Shown: positions 1 through 8,485, numbered from the stretch's first letter. The stretch: 64,000 nucleotides of DNA from Xenophilus sp. E41 (GCF_003671765.1 NZ_QPIB01000009.1:461713-525712), one strand, 5' to 3'. Program-made: numbers and translations. The notes: generated from the sequence alone by a model not told the origin.

Positions 1-331
1 AGTGCAGCAGCACGCGGGTGCCAGGGTTGATCACCTGGTAGATGACCTCGTCCTCGATGAACAGCGGCGGTGGCGCGATCAGCGGCTGGGCCGGCTCCTT
101 GCCCTTCGACATGGCGTCGTACTGTTCGATCGCGATGTCGAACATGCGGTGCGCCACCTCCACCAGTTCGTTGTCGAAGTTGTAGTTGATCTCCCGGTCG
201 ATGTACCAGACCACGCCCAGCACGCAGACCAGCCAGACGCCACCGACCGACAGGATCAGCGTGCGCGCCAGGCGCCCGGCCAGCGAATCGACCGCGGCCG
301 GCAGCGCACGCGCGTGCGACAGCAGGCCCAT
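1..331 (-). CDS. Sensor histidine kinase, N-terminal part (runs off left edge)
   Basis: Only the first 110 or so residues lie in the window. They show a short cytoplasmic start, one strong membrane segment at about residues 26-43 (ILSVGGVWLVCVLGVVW) and the start of a periplasmic domain, the usual N-terminal layout of a membrane histidine kinase. The ATG at 331 sits 34 bases after the stop of the response regulator on the same strand, so the two form one transcription unit. A 13-codon frame in the gap ends with a TGA that overlaps this ATG. The kinase would phosphorylate the regulator at 366-1040 and, by context, control the PAP2 and EptA genes. Histidine box and ATPase domain are outside the window, so the family call rests on context and membrane topology. 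Confidence 0.75.
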   Translation of the reverse strand, partial: MGLLSHARALPAAVDSLAGRLARTLILSVGGVWLVCVLGVVWYIDREINYNFDNELVEVAHRMFDIAIEQYDAMSKGKEPAQPLIAPPPLFIEDEVIYQVINPGTRVLLH

Positions 332-365
332 CAGCGCCAGCCTCCGCGGGCAGCCGGGGCGCTGC

Positions 366-1040
366 TCATTCCTCGTCCGCTTCCGAGAAGGCAAGCCGGT
401 AGCCCAGCCCGCGCAGCGTCTGGATGTGGGCGCGGCCGAGCTTGCGCCGCAGGCGGCTGATGAAGACCTCCAGCGTGTTGCTGTCGGTCTCGTCGTCGTA
501 GCCGTACAGGGCGTCCTGCAGCGCCTCGCGGGTGTGGATGCGCTCGGGCCGCGTCGCCATCACGCGCAGCAGCGCCCATTCCTTCTGCGTCAGCGGCACC
601 GAGATGCCGCGCTTGCGCACCAGGTCGTTGCTGAGGTCGATCTCCAGCGCGCCGAGCTTCACCACGGCCGACTGGCTGGTGCTGCGGCGCCGCTCGACGG
701 CGCGCAGCCGCGCCAGCAGCTCCGCCGGGTCGTAGGGCTTGATCAGGTAGTCGTCGGCGCCCGCGTCCAGCCCGCGGATGCGGTCGGTGACCTGGTCGCG
801 CGCCGTCAGCACGATGACGATCGGCCGCTCGCGCAGCGCGCGGATCTCGGGCAGCAGCTGCAGGCCGTCGCCATCGCCCAGGTGCAGGTCGAGCAGGATG
901 GCGGCGTATTGCGCCGACAGCAGCGAGGCGCGGGCCAGTGCCAGGCTGGGCACCGCGTCGACCACGAAGGCCTTGGCGCGCAGGTAGCTGCACACGGCGT
1001 CGGACAGCGTGGTGTCGTCTTCGACGAGAAGGATGCGCAC
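366..1040 (-). CDS. OmpR/PmrA-type response regulator
   Basis: The 224-residue protein has a receiver domain (residues 1-120) with the acidic pocket E7-D8-D9, phospho-acceptor D51 in LLDLHLGD, the LTARDQ threonine near 79 and the conserved lysine in LIKPYD. A winged-helix DNA-binding domain follows, ending in the typical TLRGLGYRL strand. The GTG at 1040 is chosen because VRILLVEDD is the canonical start and AAGGA lies a few bases upstream; the longer frame adds a basic non-receiver stretch. It is co-directional with the kinase downstream and divergent from PAP2/EptA. Regulators of this type (PmrA/BasR, QseB) bind direct hexamer repeats spaced by five bases, and such repeats occur before both genes to the right. 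PmrA identity is inferred from context. Confidence 0.88.
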   Translation of the reverse strand: MRILLVEDDTTLSDAVCSYLRAKAFVVDAVPSLALARASLLSAQYAAILLDLHLGDGDGLQLLPEIRALRERPIVIVLTARDQVTDRIRGLDAGADDYLIKPYDPAELLARLRAVERRRSTSQSAVVKLGALEIDLSNDLVRKRGISVPLTQKEWALLRVMATRPERIHTREALQDALYGYDDETDSNTLEVFISRLRRKLGRAHIQTLRGLGYRLAFSEADEE

Positions 1041-1094
1041 GGTCGGGTCCTTGGCGGCAGGGGGTGGGCGCGAGTCTACGTCGCTGCGGAGGCT

Positions 1095-1111
1095 TTTCAG
1101 GCTGGGTTCAT
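1095..1111 (+). promoter_or_regulatory. Candidate response-regulator box between regulator and PAP2 gene
   Basis: TTTCAG-GCTGG-GTTCAT is a direct repeat of two related hexamers separated by exactly five bases, the spacing typical of OmpR/PmrA-family sites. It lies in the divergent gap, 55 bases upstream of the regulator start and 79 bases upstream of the PAP2 start. A second copy with the same spacing precedes eptA. This was found by eye and binding is inferred. Confidence 0.4.
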
Positions 1112-1189
1112 GGCCGGCGCCTATCGTGCCGGCTCGAGGCCGGGTTGCGCCTCGGCTGCGCCGCACGCCGCGCGCTCCTCCTGCTTTCG

Positions 1190-1921
1190 ATGCGCTCTCG
1201 CCATTCCTCCTTCGTCCACCCCTTCCTCCCCGTCGCGCTCGTCACGCTGGTCCTGCTGCTGGCGTGGGACGCGACGGGCGGCGACCTCTGGGCAGCCCGT
1301 CTCTTCGGCACGCCCTTCGGCTTTCCGCTGCGCCAGAACTGGTGGCTCACGGCCGTCGTGCACCAGGGTGGCAAGAACCTCAGCTGGGTGCTGGTCATCG
1401 TCCTGCTGCTGGCCGTCTGGTGGCCGGTGGGCGTGCTGAGCCGCCTCTCGCGCGGCGAGCGCTGGCAGCTCGTGATCGCCACGCTGCTCTCGGTGGGCGC
1501 CATCACCTTGCTCAAGCATGCCAACCACACCAGCTGCCCCTGGGACGTCCAGGCCTTCGGCGGTGTCGCGACCTACGTGTCGCACTGGGACTGGAGCGCC
1601 CGCGACGGTGGGCCGGGCGGCTGCTTCCCGGCCGGCCACGCCTCGGCGGCCTTCGCCTTCCTGGGCGGCTGGTTCGTGTTGCGCCGCCGTGCGCCTCGTG
1701 CGGCCGCAGTGTGGCTCACGATCACGCTGCTGGCGGGCGCGATCTTCGGCCTCGGCCAGCAGATGCGCGGCGCGCATTACCCGAGCCACACCCTCTGGAC
1801 GGCCTGGATCTGCTGGGTGGTCGGCGGTGCCGTCGATGCGCTGGCACAGGCCTGGGGCGCCCGACGCACGGCGCGCCGGAGCGATGGCGCGCGCTCGCGT
1901 GTCAGCCTGAACGAATCCTGA
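1190..1921 (+). CDS. PAP2-family membrane phosphatase
   Basis: The 243-residue protein has about six membrane segments and the three-part PAP2 signature: a KHANHTSCPWD region, PAGHASAAFAF (the PSGH motif with Ala for Ser), and RGAHYPSHTLWTAW with the catalytic His. Such enzymes remove phosphate from undecaprenyl pyrophosphate or from lipid A, acting at the outer face of the inner membrane. In other Proteobacteria a PAP2 gene often sits beside eptA, where it is thought to dephosphorylate lipid A or recycle a lipid by-product. The start at 1190 leaves a normal short N-terminus; the open frame extends further left but over the regulator. The substrate is not decided by sequence. Confidence 0.85.
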   Translation: MRSRHSSFVHPFLPVALVTLVLLLAWDATGGDLWAARLFGTPFGFPLRQNWWLTAVVHQGGKNLSWVLVIVLLLAVWWPVGVLSRLSRGERWQLVIATLLSVGAITLLKHANHTSCPWDVQAFGGVATYVSHWDWSARDGGPGGCFPAGHASAAFAFLGGWFVLRRRAPRAAAVWLTITLLAGAIFGLGQQMRGAHYPSHTLWTAWICWVVGGAVDALAQAWGARRTARRSDGARSRVSLNES

Positions 1922-1928
1922 TGCAGGC

Positions 1929-1945
1929 ATTCAGGGAGGTTTCAG
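1929..1945 (+). promoter_or_regulatory. Candidate response-regulator box before eptA
   Basis: ATTCAG-GGAGG-TTTCAG is a direct repeat of two nearly identical hexamers with a five-base spacer, 22 bases upstream of the eptA start and just after the PAP2 stop. It matches the box at 1095-1111 in hexamer sequence and spacing. The likely ligand is the response regulator at 366-1040. The closeness to the start codon means part of it could also act as a ribosome-binding region (GGAGG). Confidence 0.4.
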
Positions 1946-1967
1946 TGCCTCTGCCTACGCTCGCCGG

Positions 1968-3713
1968 ATGTCTGCCTTGCCGCCCGTGCACCTTCCGCCA
2001 TCGCGCGTCGACCCAGGTGCCTTGTCCCCGAATCTCCGCTCCGTCTTCGCGCCCATCGACGCCTGGATGACGCGCCCGCGCTCGATCCGCGCGATCGTGC
2101 TGGCCCTGTCGCTGTACCTGCTGCTCGCCGCCAACTGGCCGCTGTGGCTCGACCTGGCGCGCATCGGGCGCGCGCCCAGCGTGTACCTGGTCTCCATCGT
2201 CGGCATGGCCTGGCTGCTGCTGGCCGGCACCGTGGCGCTGCTGGCGCTCACGGCCTGGTCGCGCTGGATGAAGCCGCTGTGGATGGCGCTCGTGGTGGTG
2301 GCTGCCCTCGTCCAGTACTACATGTTCGCCTACCGCATGGTCATGGACCCGTCGATGGCGGCCAACGTCATGCAGACCGACCCGGCCGAAGCGCGCGACC
2401 TCATGAGCCTGTCGATGCTCGGCAGCGTGCTGCTCGTGTCCCTGCCCGCGGTGGTGTGGCTGTGGCGCGTGCCGGTCGTGGCCGAGCGCTGGTGGTCGCG
2501 GCTGTGGCGCAACGCGGTGCTGTTCGCGGTTGCCATCGCGGCCGTGGTGGCTGGGGGCATGGCGATGTCGCGCACCCTGGCACCGCTGATGCGCAACGAA
2601 CCGCACGTGCGCTACATGATGAATCCGCTGGCCAGCGTGTATTCGGCCGGTGCCGCGCTGGCGCGGCCGATGTTCCAGCGCAGCCACAAGCTGGTGCCCA
2701 TCACCGCCGGCACGGCCCTGGGCGCGAGCTACGCCGGCCAGGCCAAGCCGCCGATGCTCGTGCTCGTCGTCGGCGAAACGGCCCGCGCCGACCATTTCTC
2801 GCTCAACGGCTACGCGCGCGACACCAATCCCGAACTGGCCGCCCGCCAGGTGGTGAGCTTCGGCAACGTGCACTCCTGCGGCACCAACACGCTGGCCTCG
2901 GTCCCCTGCATGTTCTCGCACCTGGGCAAGCAGGGCTACGAATCGCGCAAGAACGAGTACGAGAACCTGCTCGACGTGCTGCAGGCCTCGGGCCTGGCCG
3001 TGCTGTGGATCGACAACCAGGCCGGCTGCAAGGGCGTGTGCGTGCGCGTGCCCAACGTGCAGGCCAACGACGCGAAGCAGCAGGCCGCCTACCCGTCGCT
3101 GTGCAGCGGCGACGAGTGCCTGGACGAGGTCATGCTCAAGGGCCTGGACGAGCGCATCGCCGCGCTGCCGCCCGAGCGCGCCGCCAGGGGCGTGGTGGTG
3201 GTCATGCACCAGCTCGGCAGCCACGGCCCGGCCTACTACAAGCGTTCGAGCGATGCGCTCAAGCGCTTCCAGCCCGAGTGCCGCACCAACACCCTCTCCG
3301 AGTGCAGCCACGCCGAGCTGATGAACGCCTTCGACAACACCATCGCCTACACCGACCATTTCCTGGCCGGCACCATCGACTGGCTGAAGTCGCGGTCCGA
3401 CCGCTACCAGACCGGCCTGGTCTACATGAGCGACCACGGCGAATCGCTGGGCGAGTACGGGCTCTACCTGCACGGCATGCCCTACAACCTGGCGCCGGAG
3501 GTGCAGAAGCATGTGCCCTTCGTGGCATGGCTGGACGGCGGGCTCGGCCGGCGCGAAGGCATCACCGACGCGTGCCTGCGCAGCGGCAAGGACGCCGAAT
3601 TGACGCACGACAACCTGTACCCGACGGTGCTGGGCCTGATGGACGTGAAGACGCCGACCTACAAGCCGGCGCTCGACGCCTTCGCGCGCTGCCGTACGGT
3701 GGCGGCGGGCTGA
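1968..3713 (+). CDS. eptA: Lipid A phosphoethanolamine transferase (EptA/PmrC family)
   Basis: This 581-residue inner-membrane enzyme transfers phosphoethanolamine from phosphatidylethanolamine to lipid A phosphate, lowering surface charge and polymyxin binding. Residues 40-230 hold five membrane segments. The periplasmic sulfatase-like domain has the metal-binding VGETARADHF motif (E270), the nucleophile T308 in NTLASVPCMF, and the SDHGES metal site (D489, H490). Several paired cysteines in the domain fit the disulfides of the EptA/MCR family. Length and order are normal and nothing is broken. It follows a PAP2 gene and is likely controlled by the adjacent two-component system. The family is that of the mcr colistin-resistance genes, but this copy has chromosomal context and no mobile element nearby. 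Confidence 0.93.
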   Translation: MSALPPVHLPPSRVDPGALSPNLRSVFAPIDAWMTRPRSIRAIVLALSLYLLLAANWPLWLDLARIGRAPSVYLVSIVGMAWLLLAGTVALLALTAWSRWMKPLWMALVVVAALVQYYMFAYRMVMDPSMAANVMQTDPAEARDLMSLSMLGSVLLVSLPAVVWLWRVPVVAERWWSRLWRNAVLFAVAIAAVVAGGMAMSRTLAPLMRNEPHVRYMMNPLASVYSAGAALARPMFQRSHKLVPITAGTALGASYAGQAKPPMLVLVVGETARADHFSLNGYARDTNPELAARQVVSFGNVHSCGTNTLASVPCMFSHLGKQGYESRKNEYENLLDVLQASGLAVLWIDNQAGCKGVCVRVPNVQANDAKQQAAYPSLCSGDECLDEVMLKGLDERIAALPPERAARGVVVVMHQLGSHGPAYYKRSSDALKRFQPECRTNTLSECSHAELMNAFDNTIAYTDHFLAGTIDWLKSRSDRYQTGLVYMSDHGESLGEYGLYLHGMPYNLAPEVQKHVPFVAWLDGGLGRREGITDACLRSGKDAELTHDNLYPTVLGLMDVKTPTYKPALDAFARCRTVAAG

Positions 3714-3716
3714 TTC

Positions 3717-3778
3717 TTTGAGCCAAATCGGCCGCAAGCGGCCGCTGCATCTGGGCGACTAGCTATCGAAAAGATAGC
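3717..3778. repeat. Dispersed palindromic repeat, copy 1
   Basis: The core GCTATCGAAAAGATAGC (3762-3778) forms a 6-bp stem around a 5-base loop. It is preceded by a tail (TTTGAGCCAAAT...CGACTA) that matches, in reverse complement, the tail of the copy at 55996-56060. It fills the gap between the convergent eptA and AhpD-like genes, so it may also act as a transcript-end hairpin. Related copies lie at 21783, 37571, 55996 and 60976. Confidence 0.75.
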
Positions 3779-3794
3779 AATCGCTCGGCGCGCT

Positions 3795-4385
3795 TCACTT
3801 CTTCTCGCGCGGCACGCGGCCCATGAGGAAGAACTCGGGGTTGGGCTGCATGCCGCTGAAGCTGGCCAGCCGGTTCGACAGGCCGAAGAAGGCGGTGATG
3901 GCCGCGATGTCCCAGATGTCCTCGTCGTCGAAGCCATGGGCGTGCAGGGCCTCGAAGTCGGCGTCGTCGACCTCGTGCGAGCGCTCGCAAACTTTCATCG
4001 CGAAGGCCAGCATCGCACGCTGGCGCGGCGTGATGTCGGCCTTGCGCCAGTTCACCGCCACCTGGTCGGCCACGAGCGGCTTCTTCTCGTAGATGCGCAG
4101 CAGGGCGCCGTGCGCCACCACGCAGTACAGGCACTGGTTGGCCGCGCTGGTGGTGGTGACGATCATCTCGCGGTCGCCCTTGCTGAGCGAGCTCGTGCGG
4201 CCCACGCTCTCGGGCTCCATCAGCGCGTCGTGGTAGGCAAAGAAGGCGCGCCATTCGGCCGGCCGGCGGGCGAGGGCGAGAAACACGTTGGGCACGAAGC
4301 CGGCCTTCTCCTGGACTTCCAGCACCTTGGCGCGGATGTCCTCGGGGAGGTCCTTGAGTTCGGCGAGCGGGTAGCGGGCGGCCAT
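3795..4385 (-). CDS. AhpD-like peroxidase-related protein (CMD family)
   Basis: The 196-residue protein belongs to the carboxymuconolactone decarboxylase/AhpD superfamily, the branch annotated as uncharacterised peroxidase-related enzymes. The redox motif C85-L-Y-C88 followed by H92 is intact, so a thiol peroxidase or disulfide reductase activity is plausible. An all-helical fold is expected and no signal peptide is present, which places it in the cytoplasm. The ATG at 4385 has a GGAGACAAC ribosome-binding sequence; the frame extends upstream but without family-like residues. It stands alone, convergent with eptA and divergent from the small exported protein at 4549. The electron donor and true substrate are unknown. 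Confidence 0.85.
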   Translation of the reverse strand: MAARYPLAELKDLPEDIRAKVLEVQEKAGFVPNVFLALARRPAEWRAFFAYHDALMEPESVGRTSSLSKGDREMIVTTTSAANQCLYCVVAHGALLRIYEKKPLVADQVAVNWRKADITPRQRAMLAFAMKVCERSHEVDDADFEALHAHGFDDEDIWDIAAITAFFGLSNRLASFSGMQPNPEFFLMGRVPREKK

Positions 4386-4548
4386 GTGTTGTCTCCTGGT
4401 GTCGATCGATCGGCACATCATAGGCAGCGTCGCGCGCCGGCTTCGCGGCCGGACAGGATGCCGTCCGACAGCCGGGCCGCGCACGCTCTGCAACAGTGGG
4501 CCGCATCGATGCACGGCTGCGCAGGCGCGAGCCTGCCGGCACCATCCC

Positions 4549-4902
4549 ATGTCAGCTTCTCCATCCCCTTCGTTCACCCTCACCCTGCTGGCGCTCGCCC
4601 TGGCGCCGGTGTTCGCCCACGCCGACGAGCCCAAGCTGCCGGTCGACACCGACGACAAGGGCTCCGTCTACATTGCCCCCAAGGTGTCGCCCACCGAGAC
4701 CTCGGTGGAGGCGCACGGCGCCACCGTTGGCGTCGAGCGCAAGGACGGCAGCAGCCTCTACGGCGGCATGGACACCTCCACCACGCGACCGACCTATTCG
4801 GTCGGCGGCAGCACGGGGGGCAATGTGTCCTTCTCGGCCGGTGCCGAGTCCGACGGGAAGGACAGGCACGGCGTGAAGGCCGGGGTGAAGATCAAGTACT
4901 GA
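4549..4902 (+). CDS. Small exported protein of unknown function
   Basis: I do not recognise a characterised family. The 117-residue product starts with a clear signal peptide (residues 1-25, cleavage after AHA), leaving a mature protein of about 90 residues rich in Gly, Ser, Thr and Asp. The mature part has alternating short polar stretches (SLYGGMDTSTTRPTYSVGG) that suggest a beta-rich fold, and ends in a basic VKAGVKIKY. This could be a small outer-membrane or periplasmic barrel-like protein, but that is speculation. The ATG at 4549 is the start that gives the signal peptide. Its 3' end overlaps the end of eutC by 11 bases on the opposite strand. Confidence 0.65.
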   Translation: MSASPSPSFTLTLLALALAPVFAHADEPKLPVDTDDKGSVYIAPKVSPTETSVEAHGATVGVERKDGSSLYGGMDTSTTRPTYSVGGSTGGNVSFSAGAESDGKDRHGVKAGVKIKY

Positions 4903-5692
4903 TGCGCTGCGGCGGGGCGGTGCCGCCATCGAGCACGGCCAGGTCGCTCTCGTCCTTCAGGTCCACGCCGGTCAGCCCGCGCCGCAGGGCCTCTCGTACC
5001 AGCCAGGCCAGCTTGGCCGCCGCGAGCGCGGGTGCCAGGCCCTCGGGCCGCACGTTGGAGATGCAGTTGCGCTCGGCGTCGTTCCGGCCGCGCCGCGGCG
5101 CATGCGTGAGGTAGATGCCCAGGCTGTCGGGCGAGCTCAGGCCCGGCCGCTCGCCGATGAGGATCACCGCCAGTCGCGCGCCGAAGATCTCGCCTACCTC
5201 GTCGGCCAGGGCCACGCGCGCCTGCGTGGCGATGACCACCGGTGCCAGCACCAGGTCGCCCGGCAGCAGGGGCTTGAGCGCCTGCAGCAGGGGCCGCGCC
5301 TGCCGCTCGATGGCCAGCGAGGACAGGCCGTCGCCGATCACCACCGCCAGGTCGCAGGCGGCGTCGCGCGGCAGGGCGTGCAGGGCTTCGGCGTCCTGCG
5401 GATCGAGTTGCCGGCCGAGGTCGGGGCGGCGCAGGTAGCTGGTGCGGTCGGCAGCCCGGCTGCGGGCGCGCGCGACGGTCCAGCCGTCCTCGCCCAATTG
5501 CGCCGCCAGGGCATCGACGTCCAACGCCGCGTGAATGGCATCGCGCGCCAGCGCATGCGCCCAGCCGAAGCGCAGGGTTTCGTCCGTGGGCATGCCCGAG
5601 CCGGCGCGGCCCAGCGCCAGCCGCGCGGGCGTGGCCTGGCGCCAGTCCTGCCAGGGGTTGGGTGTCACCAGGGGCGGGTCGGCGTCGCTCAT
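4892..5692 (-). CDS. eutC: Ethanolamine ammonia-lyase small subunit
   Basis: EutC (266 residues) is the small subunit of the adenosylcobalamin-dependent lyase that splits ethanolamine into acetaldehyde and ammonia. Recognisable stretches are the N-terminal TPARLALGRAGSGMPT, the central DLAVVIGDGLSSLAIERQA and the C-terminal RNCISNVRPEGL with its invariant NCISN region. Its ATG overlaps the eutB stop as ATGA, so the subunits are translationally coupled. No microcompartment shell genes or EutA reactivase are nearby, which fits the simple eat-eutBC arrangement of Pseudomonas and Burkholderiales that uses ethanolamine mainly as a nitrogen and carbon source. Confidence 0.95.
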   Translation of the reverse strand: MSDADPPLVTPNPWQDWRQATPARLALGRAGSGMPTDETLRFGWAHALARDAIHAALDVDALAAQLGEDGWTVARARSRAADRTSYLRRPDLGRQLDPQDAEALHALPRDAACDLAVVIGDGLSSLAIERQARPLLQALKPLLPGDLVLAPVVIATQARVALADEVGEIFGARLAVILIGERPGLSSPDSLGIYLTHAPRRGRNDAERNCISNVRPEGLAPALAAAKLAWLVREALRRGLTGVDLKDESDLAVLDGGTAPPQRIST

Positions 5693-7086
5693 GGTGCAGC
5701 CAGCGCCGACAGGCCGCGCATGTCGGTCAGCAGCCGGTTCGCCGCGGGCGGCAGCAGCCGGCCTTCGTCCCCGGTGATGCGCATGCGCTGCAGCCAGGCC
5801 TCGAACTCGGGCGCGCGCTGGAGGCCCAGCGTCTCGCGCACGAAGAGCGCGTCGTGAAACGAGGTGCTCTGGTAGTTGAGCATCACGTCGTCGGCGCCGG
5901 GCACGCCCATGATGAAGTTCAGGCCCGCGGTGCCCAGCAGCACCAGCAGCGTGTCCATGTCGTCCTGGTCGGCCTCGGCATGGTTGGTGTAGCAAACGTC
6001 GCAGCCCATGGGCAGGCCCAGCAGCTTGCCGCAGAAATGGTCTTCCAGGCCGGCGCGGATGATCTGCTTGCCGTCGAACAGGTACTCGGGTCCGATGAAG
6101 CCCACCACGGTGTTCACCAGCAGCGGCCAGTAGCGGCGCGCCAGGCCGTAGGCCCGCGCCTCGCAGGTCTGCTGGTCGACGCCGAAGTTCGCATCGGCCG
6201 ACAGGGCGCTGCCCTGGCCGGTTTCGAAGTACATGCAGTTGTCGCCCACCGTGCCGCGCTGCAGGGCCTGCGCAGCGGCATGGGCCTCGTCGAGCAGCTC
6301 GGGCGTGACGCCGAAGGAGCGGTTCGTCTTCTCCGTCCCGCCGATGGACTGGAAGACCAGGTCGACCGGTGCGCCTGCATTCGCGAGCCGCAGCGTGTTG
6401 GTGACGTGCGTGAGCACGCAGCTCTGCGTCGGGATCTCGAAGCGCGCGATCAGCTCGTCGAGCATGCGCAGCAGCTTGTCCAGCACGGGCAGGCTGTCCG
6501 ACGCGGGGTTGATGCCGATGACCGCGTCGCCGGCGCCGTAGAGCAGGCCGTCGAGGGTCGAGGCGGCAATGCCGCGCAGGTCGTCGGTCGGGTGGTTGGG
6601 CTGCAGCCGCACCGCCAGGTGCCCCGGCAGGCCCAGCGTGTCGCGAAAGCGCGAGACCACGTGGCACTTCTTCGCCACGGCGATCAGGTCCTGGTTGCGC
6701 ATCAGCTTGGACACCGCCGCCGCCATCTCGGGCGTGAGGCCCGGCGCCAGCGCCGCGAGCGCGGCGGACGTCGCGCGTTCCGACAGCAGCCAGTTGCGGA
6801 AGTCGCCCACCGTGAGGTGCGCCACCGGCGCGAAGGCCGCCGCGTCGTGCGTGTCGATCACGAGCCGCGTGATGTTGTCGCTCTCGTAGGGCACCAGCGC
6901 CTCGGTGAGGAACTGCGCGAGCGGCGTTTCGGCCAGCACGTGGCGCGCCGCCATGCGCTGTTGTGCCGTGGCGGCGCCGATGCCCGCCAGGTAGTCGCCC
7001 GAGCGCGCGGGGCTCGCGCAGGCCATGACCTGCTTCAGGTCCTCGAAGCTGAAGACATGGCTGTCGATGGTGGTGCGGTAGCGCAT
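5689..7086 (-). CDS. eutB: Ethanolamine ammonia-lyase large subunit
   Basis: EutB (465 residues, normal length) carries the active site of the B12-dependent lyase. The protein is colinear with known EutB: MRYRTTIDSHVFSFEDLKQV at the N-terminus, NHPTDDLRGIAASTLDGLLYG and GDAVIGINPASDS in the barrel, GDNCMYFETGQGSALSA, and GCDVCYTNHAEADQDDMD. No residue looks lost. It lies four bases after the permease stop and overlaps eutC, so the three genes are one operon read leftwards. Transcription probably starts at the sigma-54 type promoter at 8538-8553. The cell needs a source of adenosylcobalamin, and none of that pathway is in the window. Confidence 0.96.
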   Translation of the reverse strand: MRYRTTIDSHVFSFEDLKQVMACASPARSGDYLAGIGAATAQQRMAARHVLAETPLAQFLTEALVPYESDNITRLVIDTHDAAAFAPVAHLTVGDFRNWLLSERATSAALAALAPGLTPEMAAAVSKLMRNQDLIAVAKKCHVVSRFRDTLGLPGHLAVRLQPNHPTDDLRGIAASTLDGLLYGAGDAVIGINPASDSLPVLDKLLRMLDELIARFEIPTQSCVLTHVTNTLRLANAGAPVDLVFQSIGGTEKTNRSFGVTPELLDEAHAAAQALQRGTVGDNCMYFETGQGSALSADANFGVDQQTCEARAYGLARRYWPLLVNTVVGFIGPEYLFDGKQIIRAGLEDHFCGKLLGLPMGCDVCYTNHAEADQDDMDTLLVLLGTAGLNFIMGVPGADDVMLNYQSTSFHDALFVRETLGLQRAPEFEAWLQRMRITGDEGRLLPPAANRLLTDMRGLSALAAP

Positions 7087-7090
7087 CGGC

Positions 7091-8485
7091 TCAGGACGAG
7101 GTGGAGAGCAGATCGTCGGGCGCGGCGGCGGCCCGCTGGGCGGCCGTGCTTCGGAAATACGCGTAGGCCAGCGCCATCAGCACGGCGAACAGCAGCGTCA
7201 GCATGCCGTTGAACCAGACCATCGCGCCCAGGCACACCAGGCCCAGGCCCAGCGCGATGGCCGGGAACACCGGGTAGAAGGGCGCGCGGTAGGGCCGCGC
7301 CAGGCCGGGCTCGGTGCGGCGCAGGCGAAACAGCGACGCCATCGACACCAGGTACATCACGATGGCCCCGAGCACCGCCATGGTCACGATGTTGGCGGTC
7401 AGCGTCTGCCCGCCGAACTGCACCCACTCGTCGCTGAAGATTGCCGCCACCCCGATCACCCCGCCGGCGACGAGCGCGCGGTGCGGCGTGTCGAAGCGCG
7501 GGCTCAGGGCCGCGAAATAGCGGGGCAGGTAGCCGGCCCGGGCCAGCGCGAAGATCTGCCGCGAGTAGCCCATGATGATCCCGTGGAAGCTCGCCACCAG
7601 CCCGAAGAGCCCGATCCACACCAGCATGTGCAGCCAGCCGCTGCTCGCCCCGACCACGGCCTTCATCGCCTGCGGCAGCGGGTCGTTGATGTTGGCGAGC
7701 TGGCGCCAGTCGCCCACGCCGCCGGCGAACAGCATCACGCCGAAGGCCAGCAGCACCAGCGTGAGGATGCCGGCGATGTACGCGACGGGGATGGTGCGGT
7801 GCGGGTCGCGCGCCTCCTCGGCTGCCATGGCCGCGCCCTCGATGGCCAGGAAGAACCAGATCGCGAAGGGGATGGACGCGAAGATGCCCGAGAGCGCCGC
7901 GCCATTGAGCACGTCGCCACCGGCCCAGCCGTGCGCGACGAAGTTCGCCCACGACCAGCCTGGCGCCACCACGCCCATGAAGACCAGCAGTTCCACGATG
8001 GCGAGCACGGTGACGAAGAGCTCGAAGGCCGCCGCGATGCCCACGCCCAGCCAATTCAGGCCGATGAACACCACGTACGCGCCGAGCGCGATGTACTTGG
8101 CATTGATGCCAGGGAACTGCACGTTCAGGTAGGCGCCGATGGCCAGCGCGATGGCCGGCGGCGCGAACACGAACTCGATCAGGGTCGCGAAGCCGGCAAT
8201 GAAGCCGCCCGTCGGCCCGAAGGCGCGCCGCGCATACGCGAAAGGCCCGCCCGCGTGCGGGATGGCGGTGGACAGCTCGGTGAAGCTGAAGATGAAGGTC
8301 GTGTACATCGCCGCCACGAGGACCGTGGCGACCAGGAAGCCCAGCGTGCCGGCGGTGTTCCAGCCGTAGCTCCAGCCGAAATACTCGCCCGAGATCACCA
8401 GCCCGACGGCGATGCCCCAGAGCTGCAGCGGGCCCAGCACCTTCTTGAGGGCGGGCGTGTGGGGCGTGGGCGTGAGGCTCGACAT
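7091..8485 (-). CDS. eat: Ethanolamine permease (APC family)
   Basis: This 464-residue protein has about twelve membrane segments and the APC-superfamily pattern, starting with the glycine-rich first helix GLVISGEYFGWSYGWNTAG, which is typical of ethanolamine permeases. It would import ethanolamine in symport with protons. The ATG at 8485 is followed by a short hydrophilic leader; the open frame upstream of it has no family features. It is the first gene of an eat-eutB-eutC operon, with four bases to eutB. Substrate assignment rests both on the sequence pattern and on the lyase genes behind it. Confidence 0.92.
   Translation of the reverse strand: MSSLTPTPHTPALKKVLGPLQLWGIAVGLVISGEYFGWSYGWNTAGTLGFLVATVLVAAMYTTFIFSFTELSTAIPHAGGPFAYARRAFGPTGGFIAGFATLIEFVFAPPAIALAIGAYLNVQFPGINAKYIALGAYVVFIGLNWLGVGIAAAFELFVTVLAIVELLVFMGVVAPGWSWANFVAHGWAGGDVLNGAALSGIFASIPFAIWFFLAIEGAAMAAEEARDPHRTIPVAYIAGILTLVLLAFGVMLFAGGVGDWRQLANINDPLPQAMKAVVGASSGWLHMLVWIGLFGLVASFHGIIMGYSRQIFALARAGYLPRYFAALSPRFDTPHRALVAGGVIGVAAIFSDEWVQFGGQTLTANIVTMAVLGAIVMYLVSMASLFRLRRTEPGLARPYRAPFYPVFPAIALGLGLVCLGAMVWFNGMLTLLFAVLMALAYAYFRSTAAQRAAAAPDDLLSTSS

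Noticed and set aside
1968-3713. eptA considered as a mobile mcr gene
   Set aside because: No insertion sequence, composition shift or plasmid gene is adjacent, and it sits with its own two-component system in normal chromosomal context.
1902-3737. Long open frame on the minus strand (611 codons) across eptA
   Set aside because: It lies fully antisense to a gene with clear catalytic motifs, and its translation is a His/Arg/Gln-rich composition typical of a shadow of GC-rich coding DNA.
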